In this document: positions 1 to 7,384 of the stretch, one piece after another | Numbering within the stretch: the stretch's first letter is position 1 | Layout: each line of letters starts with the position of its first letter | DNA from: Chloroflexota bacterium | GTDB taxonomy: Bacteria; Chloroflexota; Anaerolineae; Anaerolineales; Villigracilaceae | Direction of reading: 5' to 3' | Length of the DNA stretch: 38,460 bases | Assembly: GCA_029782225.1 (NCBI GenBank) | Contig: JAKOVF010000319.1 | Span: forward strand, 1 to 38,460 | Notes under the pieces: model-generated | The model's input: the letters and a program-made list of their open reading frames with translations, nothing else | Told to the model about the DNA's origin: nothing | Database searches by the model: none | Program-made: the position numbers and the translations under genes

Positions 1-356
1 TGCAGGACAAGCAATCAAGAGCACATCATTATTATTCTATTTTTGCTCCTAAAAGATAAGTCTCATTACTCATACCTGGTTGGGACGATTATCCCGATTT
101 CTAGTGACATTTTTCACAATTAGTATAGCACAAAAAAACTGCCATATAAAAAGGGCAGCGTAGAGGGAGTCAGGGTATTGAACGGCGATGTGGATTTAGG
201 ACGGAATGAAATCTTCAATGAGTCGGGGATGCGCAATCATGGACTGAACGTTTCGGACTCACCTCTACATCAGTGTATTCTACGCACTTGCTTGCGTCCG
301 GTAAGTTCCATTTCTCACTAATTTAGATGCTTCTCGTCATGTTTTGCCCTATAACT
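1..356. other. Intergenic region at left edge
   Basis: I see no convincing gene here. The first 150 bases are AT-rich and unlike the rest of the window. Open frames are short (under about 20 codons) or are extensions of shadows. The one interpretable element is a weak hairpin followed by a T run on the minus strand at 132-158, listed separately. Confidence 0.5.
132..158 (-). terminator. Possible intrinsic terminator downstream of fdhD
   Basis: On the minus strand CTGCC (158-154) can pair with GGCAG (143-139) across a 10-base AT-rich loop, followed by seven T residues (138-132). The 5-bp stem is short, so the call is modest. It lies about 200 bases past the fdhD stop, where an end to the directon would be expected. 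Confidence 0.4.
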
Positions 357-1130
357 TCACTGCCCAACTCGTTGCTGGTTCGAATAAACGTTAAACCTGT
401 GCGTTCTGGCATAGCCAATCAGTGTAATGCCGTATCGTTCCGCCATCTCAATCGAAAGCGAGCTTGGGGAGGTGCGCGAGATCAAAATCGGGACTTGCAT
501 CCGTGCCGCCTTTTGCAGCATCTCTGAGCTGATACGGCCCGTGGTGATCAGCAGGCGTGTCTCAGGCCAGAGATTGTTCATCAGGCACAAACCGGCGATC
601 TTATCCAGGGTGTTATGCCGCCCGATATCCTCAGCGCTGATGACGATTCTTTCACCATCGCTCAAAGCGGACGAGTGAACCCCGCCGGTCTCGCGATAAA
701 GCGATTGGGCTTGCATTAACTGCTCGACCAGTCCCATAATCGCTTCGGGCGGGATTTTTGGCCGGCTGCCGTCAAATGAGACATCTGGCTTCGCGAGCAG
801 ATCGACCGCGGTAACACCGCCGGTACAGCCTGAGGTCCGCTTCCAGGACGTGGGCTGCTGAACCGCGTGACTGAGCCAAACATCCACGTTATCACCGTGC
901 TCGCACAGGCGGGCATCTGCGACCTCATCCATGCTTTCGATGATGCCTTCGTTGTACAGGAATCCCACCGCCATCTCTTCAAGGTTGACCGGCGTACACA
1001 TGAACGTCAGCCACACTTCGCCATTCACGGTGAGCGAGACCGGCGTTTCAACGATGGTCTCTGCGTCATGGTGTTCCCATTTCTTGAACTCATAACGCTC
1101 ATATCCAATCGGTTTTTGAGGGGCAATCAT
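357..1130 (-). CDS. fdhD: Formate dehydrogenase accessory sulfurtransferase FdhD
   Basis: FdhD passes sulfur from a cysteine desulfurase to the molybdenum or tungsten bis-MGD cofactor of formate dehydrogenases and is needed for their activity. The 257-residue product has the family layout, with an N-terminal beta-rich part, the cysteine loop near residues 99-106, and a C-terminal half carrying AEDIGRHNTLDK and TTGRISSEM. The loop reads SGCTGG, so only one cysteine (C102) is present where the E. coli protein has a CxxC pair. The start ATG overlaps the stop of the upstream YHS gene by 4 bp, implying translational coupling. No formate dehydrogenase gene is in the window, so the target enzyme must be elsewhere. 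Family assignment is secure; the functional meaning of the single cysteine is inference. Confidence 0.93.
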   Translation of the reverse strand: MIAPQKPIGYERYEFKKWEHHDAETIVETPVSLTVNGEVWLTFMCTPVNLEEMAVGFLYNEGIIESMDEVADARLCEHGDNVDVWLSHAVQQPTSWKRTSGCTGGVTAVDLLAKPDVSFDGSRPKIPPEAIMGLVEQLMQAQSLYRETGGVHSSALSDGERIVISAEDIGRHNTLDKIAGLCLMNNLWPETRLLITTGRISSEMLQKAARMQVPILISRTSPSSLSIEMAERYGITLIGYARTHRFNVYSNQQRVGQ

Positions 1131-1357
1131 GATTTCTCCAAACCAGTAAGGTTTTTGCCTTTTTCTGAATTGCGATGTACCCTGTAGAAAACATCCGGGT
1201 CAGCGAGGAATGCATCGCGGCAGGTTTCCGTGCAGAGGTAGACCGTCCGCCCACGATATCTAACGCGCGGATAGAAGGCCGGGTCGGCATCGCGAAAGAT
1301 ACGACCGCACAGGGCCACAAAGCGAGGGGAGTTCTTCCCGCGAGTTTCGCCGGTCAT
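1127..1357 (-). CDS. Small YHS/TRASH-type metal-binding domain protein
   Basis: This 76-residue protein is almost entirely one YHS-like domain. It has an N-terminal ALCGRIF, then aromatic and arginine residues, then YLCTETCRDAF and DPDVF, a C-x(n)-C-x3-C pattern typical of small treble-clef-like metal-binding (YHS/TRASH) domains. It overlaps the end of the upstream GH13 gene and the start of downstream fdhD by 4 bp each (ATGA junctions), so the three genes are probably translated from one mRNA. Coupling to fdhD suggests a role with metals or sulfur in formate dehydrogenase maturation, but this is inference. The short length is normal for the domain. Confidence 0.75.
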   Translation of the reverse strand: MTGETRGKNSPRFVALCGRIFRDADPAFYPRVRYRGRTVYLCTETCRDAFLADPDVFYRVHRNSEKGKNLTGLEKS

Positions 1358-3063
1358 GCTTGCAGTTCGGCGATCAGTGCTTCGAAGGGACCAACAGTCA
1401 GGTTTGTCAGTCGCTCTTCGGCTTTGCTTCTTTCCAGGGAGGAGAATAAAGTCCGCGCAGTTTTGAAGCCACTGACTGCCATCTCGAGGCTGTGACGCTG
1501 ATTTGAATAGTTCAGCACCACTAGGAGGGTTTGCATATTTGTAGTACGCAAAAAGGCAAAGTACTCGCCGGTTGCTACTTCCAGCGCAGTATATTCGCCT
1601 TCGACCAGCGCCGGTGTGGACCTGCGCAGCCGCAGGAGTCGCTTGTAATAATTGAGCAACGATGCGGGATTCTTGGCCTCGTCTCTTGCATTGATACCCT
1701 GGGCATGGTTTGGATGGACAGGCAGCCAGGTCTCAATATTCTCCGACGAGAACCCGCCGTTGGGTCCGCTCGTCCACTGCATGGGCGTACGATTTTTATC
1801 ACGAGTCATCTCCCCCGCACGCAGGGCGGCCTCAGCCGGGTCGATCTTCAGATCGTTGACCAGCGCGTCGTAATACCAGGTCGCCATCGTATCTCGTAAT
1901 CTGGTGGGATCAGTGATGATGAGGTCGGTCATGCCGATCTCTTCTCCGTAGTACAGAAACGGCGTGCCTCGCAACGTGAACATCAGTGCGGCATTCAGGC
2001 GCGCGATCTGCGCATCATAGATCTTGTCTCCAAAGTGCGTGTGGATGCGGGAATTGTCATGGTTGCCGAGCGTGTTGCAGGGCCAGCCTCTTTTCGGCAG
2101 CGCATCGAGCCGCTCCAGGCGCTCTTTCTGGTTGAGCTGGATCAAGGCCGGCGTGATGCTTCCCACTTTCAATAGTGGAAAGTTGAAGACAAGGTGAAGC
2201 TCATCTTCGCCGTTACCCATGTAAGCAATGTCCTCATCTTCGGCTACCAGCAGGCGGTCGCCGTCATATTCGTTGATGACTGCTCGCAGCTCCTTCATCA
2301 AGTCGTGCAGGCCCGGTTGTGCCAGTTGATACTTGAACATATCCACCCAGTATTCACCCACCTGTCGGATCTCTTCCGGCGATTGAGCGAGTTCAGAGAG
2401 ACGACGCAGGCCCGCCAGATTGAGAGGCACTTCATGCGGGGTCAGATTGGGATCTTCGAAGATCGTGCTGATAGCGTCCAGACGGTAGCCGTCCACACCC
2501 AGGTCGAGCCAGAAACGGACCACGTCCCACATCGCCTGTTTGACCTCCGGATTATGCCAGTTGAGGTCGGGCTGCTGCTTCATGAAGTAGTGATAGTAAT
2601 ACTGGTCGCGTTCGGGCACGTAAGTCCACGCGTCTCCATCAAAGCAGGACTGCCAGTTGTTGGGCGGCTTATCGACCCAGACGTACCAATCGGCTTTGGC
2701 GTTATCGCGGCTCGACTCCGACTCGATAAACCAGGGATGCTGATCGGAGGTGTGATTCAGCACAAGATCCAGAATGACCCGTATATGGCGAGCGTGCGCC
2801 TCGTGCAGAAACGTCTTGAATTCCTCCAGTGTGCCGTATTCCGGTGCGACTTTTGTGTAATCCGAAATATCGTACCCCCAATCCCAATTGGGGGAGGGAA
2901 AGTGAGGCGAGAGCCAGATGGCGTCGATGCCCAGGTCGGCCAGATAATCCAGTTTTTGAATGATGCCTTTAAGATCACCGATGCCGTCACCATTCCCATC
3001 TGCGAAGGAGCGTGGATAGATCTGATAGAAAACCGAGGTTTGCCACCATTTCAGGTCACTCAT
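1354..3063 (-). CDS. GH13 alpha-glucosidase / oligo-1,6-glucosidase
   Basis: A glycoside hydrolase family 13 enzyme of 569 residues, the usual length for cytoplasmic alpha-glucosidases that release glucose from short alpha-glucans, isomaltose-type sugars or sucrose. The (beta/alpha)8 barrel motifs are all present: DLVLNHTSD (region I, near 99-107), DGYRLDAI with the nucleophile D196, LLVAED with the acid/base E275, and NHDNSR with D336. There is no signal peptide. The start follows TTGAGGTAAATATCA, which contains a purine-rich ribosome-binding site. It is the first of three genes with 4-bp overlaps (then the YHS protein and FdhD), an unusual partnership. Exact linkage specificity (alpha-1,4 versus alpha-1,6) cannot be read with confidence. 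Trehalose synthase is less likely because of the length. Confidence 0.9.
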   Translation of the reverse strand: MSDLKWWQTSVFYQIYPRSFADGNGDGIGDLKGIIQKLDYLADLGIDAIWLSPHFPSPNWDWGYDISDYTKVAPEYGTLEEFKTFLHEAHARHIRVILDLVLNHTSDQHPWFIESESSRDNAKADWYVWVDKPPNNWQSCFDGDAWTYVPERDQYYYHYFMKQQPDLNWHNPEVKQAMWDVVRFWLDLGVDGYRLDAISTIFEDPNLTPHEVPLNLAGLRRLSELAQSPEEIRQVGEYWVDMFKYQLAQPGLHDLMKELRAVINEYDGDRLLVAEDEDIAYMGNGEDELHLVFNFPLLKVGSITPALIQLNQKERLERLDALPKRGWPCNTLGNHDNSRIHTHFGDKIYDAQIARLNAALMFTLRGTPFLYYGEEIGMTDLIITDPTRLRDTMATWYYDALVNDLKIDPAEAALRAGEMTRDKNRTPMQWTSGPNGGFSSENIETWLPVHPNHAQGINARDEAKNPASLLNYYKRLLRLRRSTPALVEGEYTALEVATGEYFAFLRTTNMQTLLVVLNYSNQRHSLEMAVSGFKTARTLFSSLERSKAEERLTNLTVGPFEALIAELQA

Positions 3064-3110
3064 TGATATTTACCTCAATGCACATAATCGATCTTGAACA
3101 ACACCGGCGG

Positions 3111-3365
3111 CTAGCTCGCCTGTAAGCGGCCGATGATCTGCACGCAATCGTGCACAAAAACCTCCAGCTTGTGTGGCGCTTCGGGAAATTCCGAGGTCAA
3201 GTCCTGGCCCGCAAAATGCAACTGCTCATGCAGACCGGTGCGCCATTTGGGACAATCGGTCACATCGTACACGATGCCGTTAAAGACAATCCATATGCGT
3301 GTGCCGCGCTCGCCGGTGTTACGTTTTAGTTCTGGTTCTGTGACGATCCTGTTCGGGATGATCAT
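3111..3365 (-). CDS. Cytochrome b5-like heme-binding domain protein
   Basis: This 84-residue protein is a single cytochrome b5-like heme/steroid-binding domain. It contains FNGIVYDVTDCPKWRTG, then HFAGQDLTSEF and APHKLEVF. These match the short prokaryotic form, in which histidines in the H-x(n)-HFAG and APH segments are the candidate heme ligands. I chose the ATG at 3365 because the domain begins right after it; a longer frame upstream overlaps the YbaK gene and has no domain content. It lies 17 bases after the YbaK stop and 47 bases before the GH13 gene. The electron-transfer partner is unknown. There is no membrane anchor, so it should be soluble and cytoplasmic. Confidence 0.8.
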   Translation of the reverse strand: MIIPNRIVTEPELKRNTGERGTRIWIVFNGIVYDVTDCPKWRTGLHEQLHFAGQDLTSEFPEAPHKLEVFVHDCVQIIGRLQAS

Positions 3366-3382
3366 ACCTTCAAGGCTGTGCC

Positions 3383-3862
3383 CTATGCCTTGATCCGCAC
3401 AATTGCGGCCTGGGTCATGCGCTGCAGGTCGGCAGGTGTCAATTCGAAGATGGCCTTCGGCGTTCCGGCCGCCGCCCAAATGGTCTGATATTGCAGGAAA
3501 TCCTGATCGAGATAGGTCTCCATGTGTTGAACGTGTCCTAGAGGAGGCACTCCGCCGATCGCGAAACCGGTCACAGTGCGGACAAAATCCGCATCTGCCC
3601 GGCCAATCGGTTCACCTGCATATTCGCTGATGAGACCTTCATCGACGCGATTGGCCCCGCTGGTGAGGACAAGGATAGGCTTGCCGCTCGTCTTTCCGCG
3701 GAAGATCAGAGATTTCACGATCTGGCCTAGTTCACATCCGGCGCGGTCCGCGGCTTCCTGCGCTGTGCGCGTCGATTCGGCGTGCTCGATCACCGTATAG
3801 GAATAACCAAGCGATTTCAAAAGGTCCTGTATTTTTTGTGCGGAGGGGGAGAGTGGTGCCAT
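3383..3862 (-). CDS. YbaK/EbsC-family aminoacyl-tRNA deacylase
   Basis: This 159-residue protein belongs to the YbaK/ProX deacylase family, which hydrolyses mischarged tRNAs such as Cys-tRNA(Pro) or Ala-tRNA(Pro) in trans. Signature elements are visible: the conserved lysine in QIVKSLIF (K50), an LTSGANRVD strand-loop, and GFAIGGVPPLGH near residues 100-111. The length is typical of single-domain members. It may edit tRNA-Pro charged by the archaeal-type ProRS in this window, which has no editing insertion. The start has no good Shine-Dalgarno. A TATGCT box lies 12 bases upstream (3875-3880, minus), suggesting a very short leader and a promoter region shared back to back with the methyltransferase gene. 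The precise ProXp or YbaK subclass is not resolved. Confidence 0.88.
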   Translation of the reverse strand: MAPLSPSAQKIQDLLKSLGYSYTVIEHAESTRTAQEAADRAGCELGQIVKSLIFRGKTSGKPILVLTSGANRVDEGLISEYAGEPIGRADADFVRTVTGFAIGGVPPLGHVQHMETYLDQDFLQYQTIWAAAGTPKAIFELTPADLQRMTQAAIVRIKA

Positions 3863-3887
3863 GCGGCCAAGTTTAGCATAACTTTGA

Positions 3888-3893
3888 TATACT
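3888..3893 (+). promoter_or_regulatory. Minus-10 box of a likely leaderless promoter (methyltransferase)
   Basis: TATACT ends six bases before the ATG at 3900 (spacer CCCGCG). Transcription would start at or next to the A of the start codon, with no room for a ribosome-binding site. Confidence 0.55.
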
Positions 3894-3899
3894 CCCGCG

Positions 3900-4591
3900 A
3901 TGCCCGATCACAAGAGTATCTATGCTCAGATGGGAATGAATATGAAGCCCTGATCGCACGAGAGGATTATCAGGGGAGTATTCTGCGCACTTTGATGGAG
4001 ATCACCCCTTTGCAAAACCGCGTTGCTCTGGACCTTGGAGCTGGTACTGGACGATTGGCCTGCCTGCTCGCTCCAAGAGTTGAGAGAGTCTACGCCTTTG
4101 ACGCGGCCGCGGATATGCTGCGGGTCTGCCGCGACAAATTGACCGCCAGCGGGCTGACCAACTGGCAAGTCGAGATCGCTGACCACCGTCAACTCCCAGT
4201 GGAGGATCATTCCGCGGACCTGGCTGTCTCCGGCTGGAGCGTGAGCTATCTTGCGATCTGGAATCCTGATTCGTGGAGGATGGAACTGGAAGAATGGCTG
4301 GGCGAGATGAAACGTGTTCTAAGCGGCGGCAGCTACATCGTCCTGTTTGAGTCGCTGGGTACAGGGAATGAGTCGCCTGTGATGTTGGAACATCTCAAGG
4401 ACTTCTATCCCTGGCTCGACGAAGTTGGATTCGAGAAAAAATGGATTCGCACCGACTACAAATTCGAATCCCTGGATGAGGCCGAGTATCTCTCTCGTTT
4501 TTTCTTCGGCGATGAACTCGGAGACAACGTACGCAAAAACCATTGGGTCATCCTGCCTGAATGCACAGGCGTTTGGTGGAAGAAGATCTAG
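3900..4591 (+). CDS. SAM-dependent class I methyltransferase with an apparent frameshift in the first codons
   Basis: The main frame encodes a Rossmann-fold methyltransferase. Motif I is ALDLGAGTGR, followed by the acidic VYAFD end of strand 2, IADHRQLPVED, and the LAVSGW strand-4 region. The natural start appears to be the ATG at 3900, reading MPDHKSIYA behind a good minus-10 box, but that frame stops after 17 codons. The next expected segment, DGNEYEALIAREDYQG, is in the frame shifted by one base, so the gene seems to carry a one-base indel near 3924-3932. An in-frame ATG at 3995 could still give a 198-residue protein that keeps motif I but lacks the N-terminal helix. The open frame also extends upstream to 3782, but that part only shadows the YbaK gene. 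The substrate is unknown. Confidence 0.7.
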
Positions 4592-4612
4592 ACTACGCCG
4601 GCTCCCGATGTT

Positions 4613-5185
4613 TCAAGCCTTGGAAGGTTCCCTTTTTTGAAAAGCAATCATCGCGAGGCGGATAAGTCCCACCAGCACAAGCATGAGACTGAGTCCCGCG
4701 AATGTCCATTTGGCCATGGTGAAGATGGTCGTGACCCAGGCCAGCGCGGCCGGTGTGGATGGGTAGATAGAGATCATGCTGACGATGCCGATGTTTTCCA
4801 ACAGGTCAAATACCCATGTGCCGAAGGGGATCAGATTCAGCTTCTGCATCCGGCTGTTTTCCGGAAAGCCTCTTGTGAAAAGCCAGGTGATCAGAAGGCT
4901 AAAGAAAAGCGTATAAACAATTGGGTAGAGAATATCCATGGTGAGTTCAAAGTTGCGATAGAAAACACGCGTGTACTCCCCGTAGGCTTCGATCATCCCA
5001 TAGACTTTGGTCGGGGTATAGAAAAATTGCAGGTCAATTGGCCCGGGACCGCCGGCATCTCCTTTCATGAGCGCCTCAGCGATGGGCAGGATGAACCCGA
5101 CGAACGCCGCATCCAACAGGAACAGGATAAATACCAGCCAGCCTTTCGCCCATCTCTGAAGTCTATTCGAGAGTTTGTTCAGCAT
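4613..5185 (-). CDS. Hypothetical integral membrane protein (4-5 helices)
   Basis: I do not recognise a named family. The 190-residue product has hydrophobic segments at about 16-36, 84-104, 125-142 and 150-180, separated by short loops with YTPTKVYGM and FGTWVFDLLENIGI, and a basic C-terminal tail. I placed the start at 5185 because GAGGAG sits 6 bases upstream; the frame is open further upstream but without support. It faces the methyltransferase gene tail to tail with only 21 bases between. Its promoter region is back to back with that of the alpha/beta hydrolase at 5281. The pattern of helices and the DLLEN segment suggest a conserved family, but no function can be given. Confidence 0.75.
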   Translation of the reverse strand: MLNKLSNRLQRWAKGWLVFILFLLDAAFVGFILPIAEALMKGDAGGPGPIDLQFFYTPTKVYGMIEAYGEYTRVFYRNFELTMDILYPIVYTLFFSLLITWLFTRGFPENSRMQKLNLIPFGTWVFDLLENIGIVSMISIYPSTPAALAWVTTIFTMAKWTFAGLSLMLVLVGLIRLAMIAFQKREPSKA

Positions 5186-5280
5186 ATTTGCTCCTCGCAA
5201 CAATAGGATAACAAGCGACGAACGAAAGAACACCCCTCGAGAGGGGAAGTCACGGACATGGGACACACAGCTATGCTAAA

Positions 5281-6027
5281 ATGATTTTCATGTTAAGCTA
5301 TCGAACTGAGGGTGATGGACTGCCGGTTCTCCTGATCCATGGCTTCGGGATTTCATTCAACATCTGGTCGAAACTGGCTCCCCTATTGCAGGAGCATTTC
5401 AAACTGATCATCATCGAGCTGCCGGGCTTCGGATCGTCGCCTTTGCGAGAGGGGGATTATCTCCAAAATTGTGTGAGTGAGATCGAGCAACTGCGCCTCT
5501 TTCTCAAAATCGACCGCTGGCGCGTGTTCAGCTATTCCTCCGGAACTCGTGTAGCCGAAGCCTACATTCAAAAGCATGCCGATCACGTGGTGAATATAGT
5601 TTTTCTCTGTCCGCTGCAAACGCAATTCTACAAGGCCGTTGGGTTGACGCTGGCAAAAGCCGTTGACGCGCGTTTCCCTGGCCTTGGAAATTGGGTCCTC
5701 TCAGGCCGTCGGTTGGATTTGCTCATCCGCCTGCTCGGGTTCAATTCGCAGAAAAGCGAATATGCTCGTGCCTGGAGGGATGAGATCGGCTCCTGTTCCG
5801 TTGGAATTCTCAAGCGAACGCTGCGCTCTCTGCCGAGTAGCGGACGAAGGGCATTTGTCACGCCCTCCGTGCCTTATCTTTTCATCTGGGGAAAACAGGA
5901 CCGTATCACGGCCTCGCCGCGCAGAGCGAGTGCGCATCATCGCCTGATCAATGCGAATCACTCCGCACCCGTCACTGCTGCGGAGGAAGTGGCTGAACTC
6001 GCTATTCCGTTTTTATCCACTATTTGA
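5281..6027 (+). CDS. Alpha/beta hydrolase
   Basis: An alpha/beta-hydrolase fold protein of about 245 residues. It shows the oxyanion-hole motif LLIHGFG, ELPGFGSS after strand 4, and a nucleophile elbow SYSSG (serine near residue 86), which fits the small-x-Ser-x-small pattern. The acid sits in WGKQDRIT and the catalytic histidine in NANHSAP. Two start codons are close together, 5281 and 5290. A TATGCT box at 5272-5277 is only three bases before the first, so a leaderless or near-leaderless start at 5290 (MLSYRTEGDG) is more natural. The 3' end overlaps the end of the convergent Nudix gene by 8 bp. The substrate is not predictable; esterase, lactonase or C-C hydrolase activities are all possible. 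Confidence 0.82.
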   Translation: MIFMLSYRTEGDGLPVLLIHGFGISFNIWSKLAPLLQEHFKLIIIELPGFGSSPLREGDYLQNCVSEIEQLRLFLKIDRWRVFSYSSGTRVAEAYIQKHADHVVNIVFLCPLQTQFYKAVGLTLAKAVDARFPGLGNWVLSGRRLDLLIRLLGFNSQKSEYARAWRDEIGSCSVGILKRTLRSLPSSGRRAFVTPSVPYLFIWGKQDRITASPRRASAHHRLINANHSAPVTAAEEVAELAIPFLSTI

Positions 6028-6490
6028 TAATTGCCTCTGGCACGTGGTAGAACGCGTCCTTTGCGCGCTCATCGTGATGCGCATGGATGGGCATGGTTTT
6101 CATCTCTTCCAATGAAAAGAATCCTGCTGCGGTTGTCTCATTGCTCAGTCCAAGAGAGCCATCGACGACTCCCGCTTCAAAACACAGGACAACAAAGAAG
6201 ACTTTCTCGCCGCTCGGGTAAATGACCAACTGATCGGGATCGCTGTATACCCCGATCAACCGCTTCACCCGGGACCTCAGGCCGGTCTCCTCGAAAACTT
6301 CCCTTTCACACGCCTCAGCCACGGACTCTCCCGCTTCGGCTGCGCCGCCCGGCAGGCACCAGCGTCCGTTGTCTGTGCGGCGAGTGAGCAGGACTTTGCT
6401 CCCCGACTCATCAAAGATGACTGCGCAGCAGCCCAGCCTCGATTTTCCTTCTTTGCCCAGTCTCGGGCCATACAATACCTGTGTCTGCAT
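6020..6490 (-). CDS. Nudix hydrolase
   Basis: This 156-residue Nudix protein has a complete Nudix box matching GX5EX7REUXEEXGU: GAAEAGE, seven residues, then REVFEETGL. These glutamates bind the metal that activates water for nucleoside diphosphate-X hydrolysis. The start at 6490 (MQTQVLYGP) has AAGGAAG upstream. The same frame is open for another 120 codons toward the lipoprotein gene, but that part is the antisense of its Thr/Pro-rich region and should be ignored. The promoter region is shared divergently with the lipoprotein. The substrate is unknown; ADP-ribose, NADH or modified nucleotides are options. Confidence 0.88.
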   Translation of the reverse strand: MQTQVLYGPRLGKEGKSRLGCCAVIFDESGSKVLLTRRTDNGRWCLPGGAAEAGESVAEACEREVFEETGLRSRVKRLIGVYSDPDQLVIYPSGEKVFFVVLCFEAGVVDGSLGLSNETTAAGFFSLEEMKTMPIHAHHDERAKDAFYHVPEAIIK

Positions 6491-6517
6491 TTGCGATTCT
6501 TCCTTTCTGATGCAAAG

Positions 6518-6523
6518 TATAAT
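6518..6523 (+). promoter_or_regulatory. Minus-10 box of the lipoprotein promoter
   Basis: A consensus TATAAT lies 25 bases before the ATG at 6549, which also has an AAAGGAG ribosome-binding site. This is a conventional leadered gene, in contrast to the leaderless ones elsewhere in the window. No good minus-35 hexamer is visible. Confidence 0.5.
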
Positions 6524-6548
6524 GCCAGGAAACTGGAAAGGAGTCCCT

Positions 6549-7298
6549 ATGAAACCCGACAGGTGCTTTATTGGTTTGCTTCTCATTCTACTGGCGGCTT
6601 CACTTGCCTGTTCAGCGGTCTCCAATCTGATCGCGACCCCTACTCCCGTTTCCACCTCGACGCCTTTGCCTACCTCCACGCCTCTTCCCACTTCAACCTC
6701 CATCCCAACCGAGACGGCATTGCCACCTTCCACGACAGAGGCAGGCAGCGCCATCCTGAGCGACGATTTCTCCAGCACGGGAAGCGGCTGGGGAACGGGG
6801 GTCGGTGCGAACAGTTCAGTGGAATATGTTGACGGCAAGTTGAGGTTCCAGGTTTTCACAGACCGTTATCTCACCTGGTCCAACCCTGATCGGCAGAAAT
6901 ACTCCAATGTTCACATTGATGTGACGGTCCAAAACAACAGCTCCGATAAACTTGCGATGTTTGGGATCGTGTGCCATGAACAGGAGTCGCAGGCATTCTA
7001 TTACCTCGGCGTGGCCGGAGATGGCTACTACGCGATTGCCAAATCCCAGACGAATCAAGACAATGTATATTACGCGGATGGCACCAGTTCCAGCGTACCC
7101 ACCGGGCCTGATCCATTTTCCATCGGGGCAAATTGTGGCGATGGCAACCTTGCCTTGTATGTCAATGGTCAGCTGATAGCAACTGCCCAGGATGCTTCCC
7201 TTACAAGCGGCTACGTGGGCCTCTTTGCGTGGAGCGACAAGAAAACCAACTCCACAGATGTAAGCTTTGATGACTTCGTGATGAGTGCTCTACCGTAA
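6549..7298 (+). CDS. Secreted lipoprotein with Thr/Pro-rich linker and lectin-like beta-sandwich domain
   Basis: The product has 249 residues. Residues 1-21 form a lipoprotein signal peptide: a basic start (MKPDR), a hydrophobic stretch, and a lipobox LAASLAC with the acylated cysteine. A low-complexity linker built on TPLPTS-like hexads follows to about residue 60. The rest starts with ILSDDFSSTGSGWG and ends with VSFDDFVMSALP. This is the typical frame of concanavalin-like/DUF1080-like jelly-roll domains found in Chloroflexota lipoproteins, often described as carbohydrate-binding or sensor domains. The protein should be anchored on the outer face of the cytoplasmic membrane. The ligand is unknown. 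A strong terminator follows. Confidence 0.82.
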   Translation: MKPDRCFIGLLLILLAASLACSAVSNLIATPTPVSTSTPLPTSTPLPTSTSIPTETALPPSTTEAGSAILSDDFSSTGSGWGTGVGANSSVEYVDGKLRFQVFTDRYLTWSNPDRQKYSNVHIDVTVQNNSSDKLAMFGIVCHEQESQAFYYLGVAGDGYYAIAKSQTNQDNVYYADGTSSSVPTGPDPFSIGANCGDGNLALYVNGQLIATAQDASLTSGYVGLFAWSDKKTNSTDVSFDDFVMSALP

Positions 7299-7312
7299 GC
7301 ATTGAATTGCTT

Positions 7313-7360
7313 AAAAGCACTCTCCTCGAATCAAGAAGTTCGAGGAGAGTGCTTTTGTTT
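7313..7360. terminator. Bidirectional intrinsic terminator between lipoprotein and pirin genes
   Basis: A perfect inverted repeat has 18-base arms at 7313-7330 and 7339-7356 and an 8-base loop. The left arm begins AAAAGCACTCTCC and the right arm ends in TTTT, so both strands carry an A/T tract next to the stem. It separates the convergent lipoprotein and pirin genes and can terminate both. Confidence 0.9.
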
Positions 7361-7384
7361 ACTCTGTGAAGATCTGAATTGCGC

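Noticed and set aside
2194..3066. 290-codon open frame on the plus strand
   Set aside because: Antisense to the GH13 gene, which has all catalytic motifs. No domain is visible in the antisense product.
3782..3899. Upstream extension of the methyltransferase frame
   Set aside because: This part is antisense to the YbaK gene and has no methyltransferase homology; the gene starts at 3900 in another frame or at 3995.
6640..6740. Tandem repeats or CRISPR-like array
   Set aside because: The periodic sequence encodes the Thr/Pro-rich lipoprotein linker, in frame, with no spacer structure.
6491..6859. N-terminal extension of the Nudix frame
   Set aside because: It is the antisense of the lipoprotein Thr/Pro linker, which gives a Val/Glu/Gly repeat. 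The Nudix protein starts at 6490.
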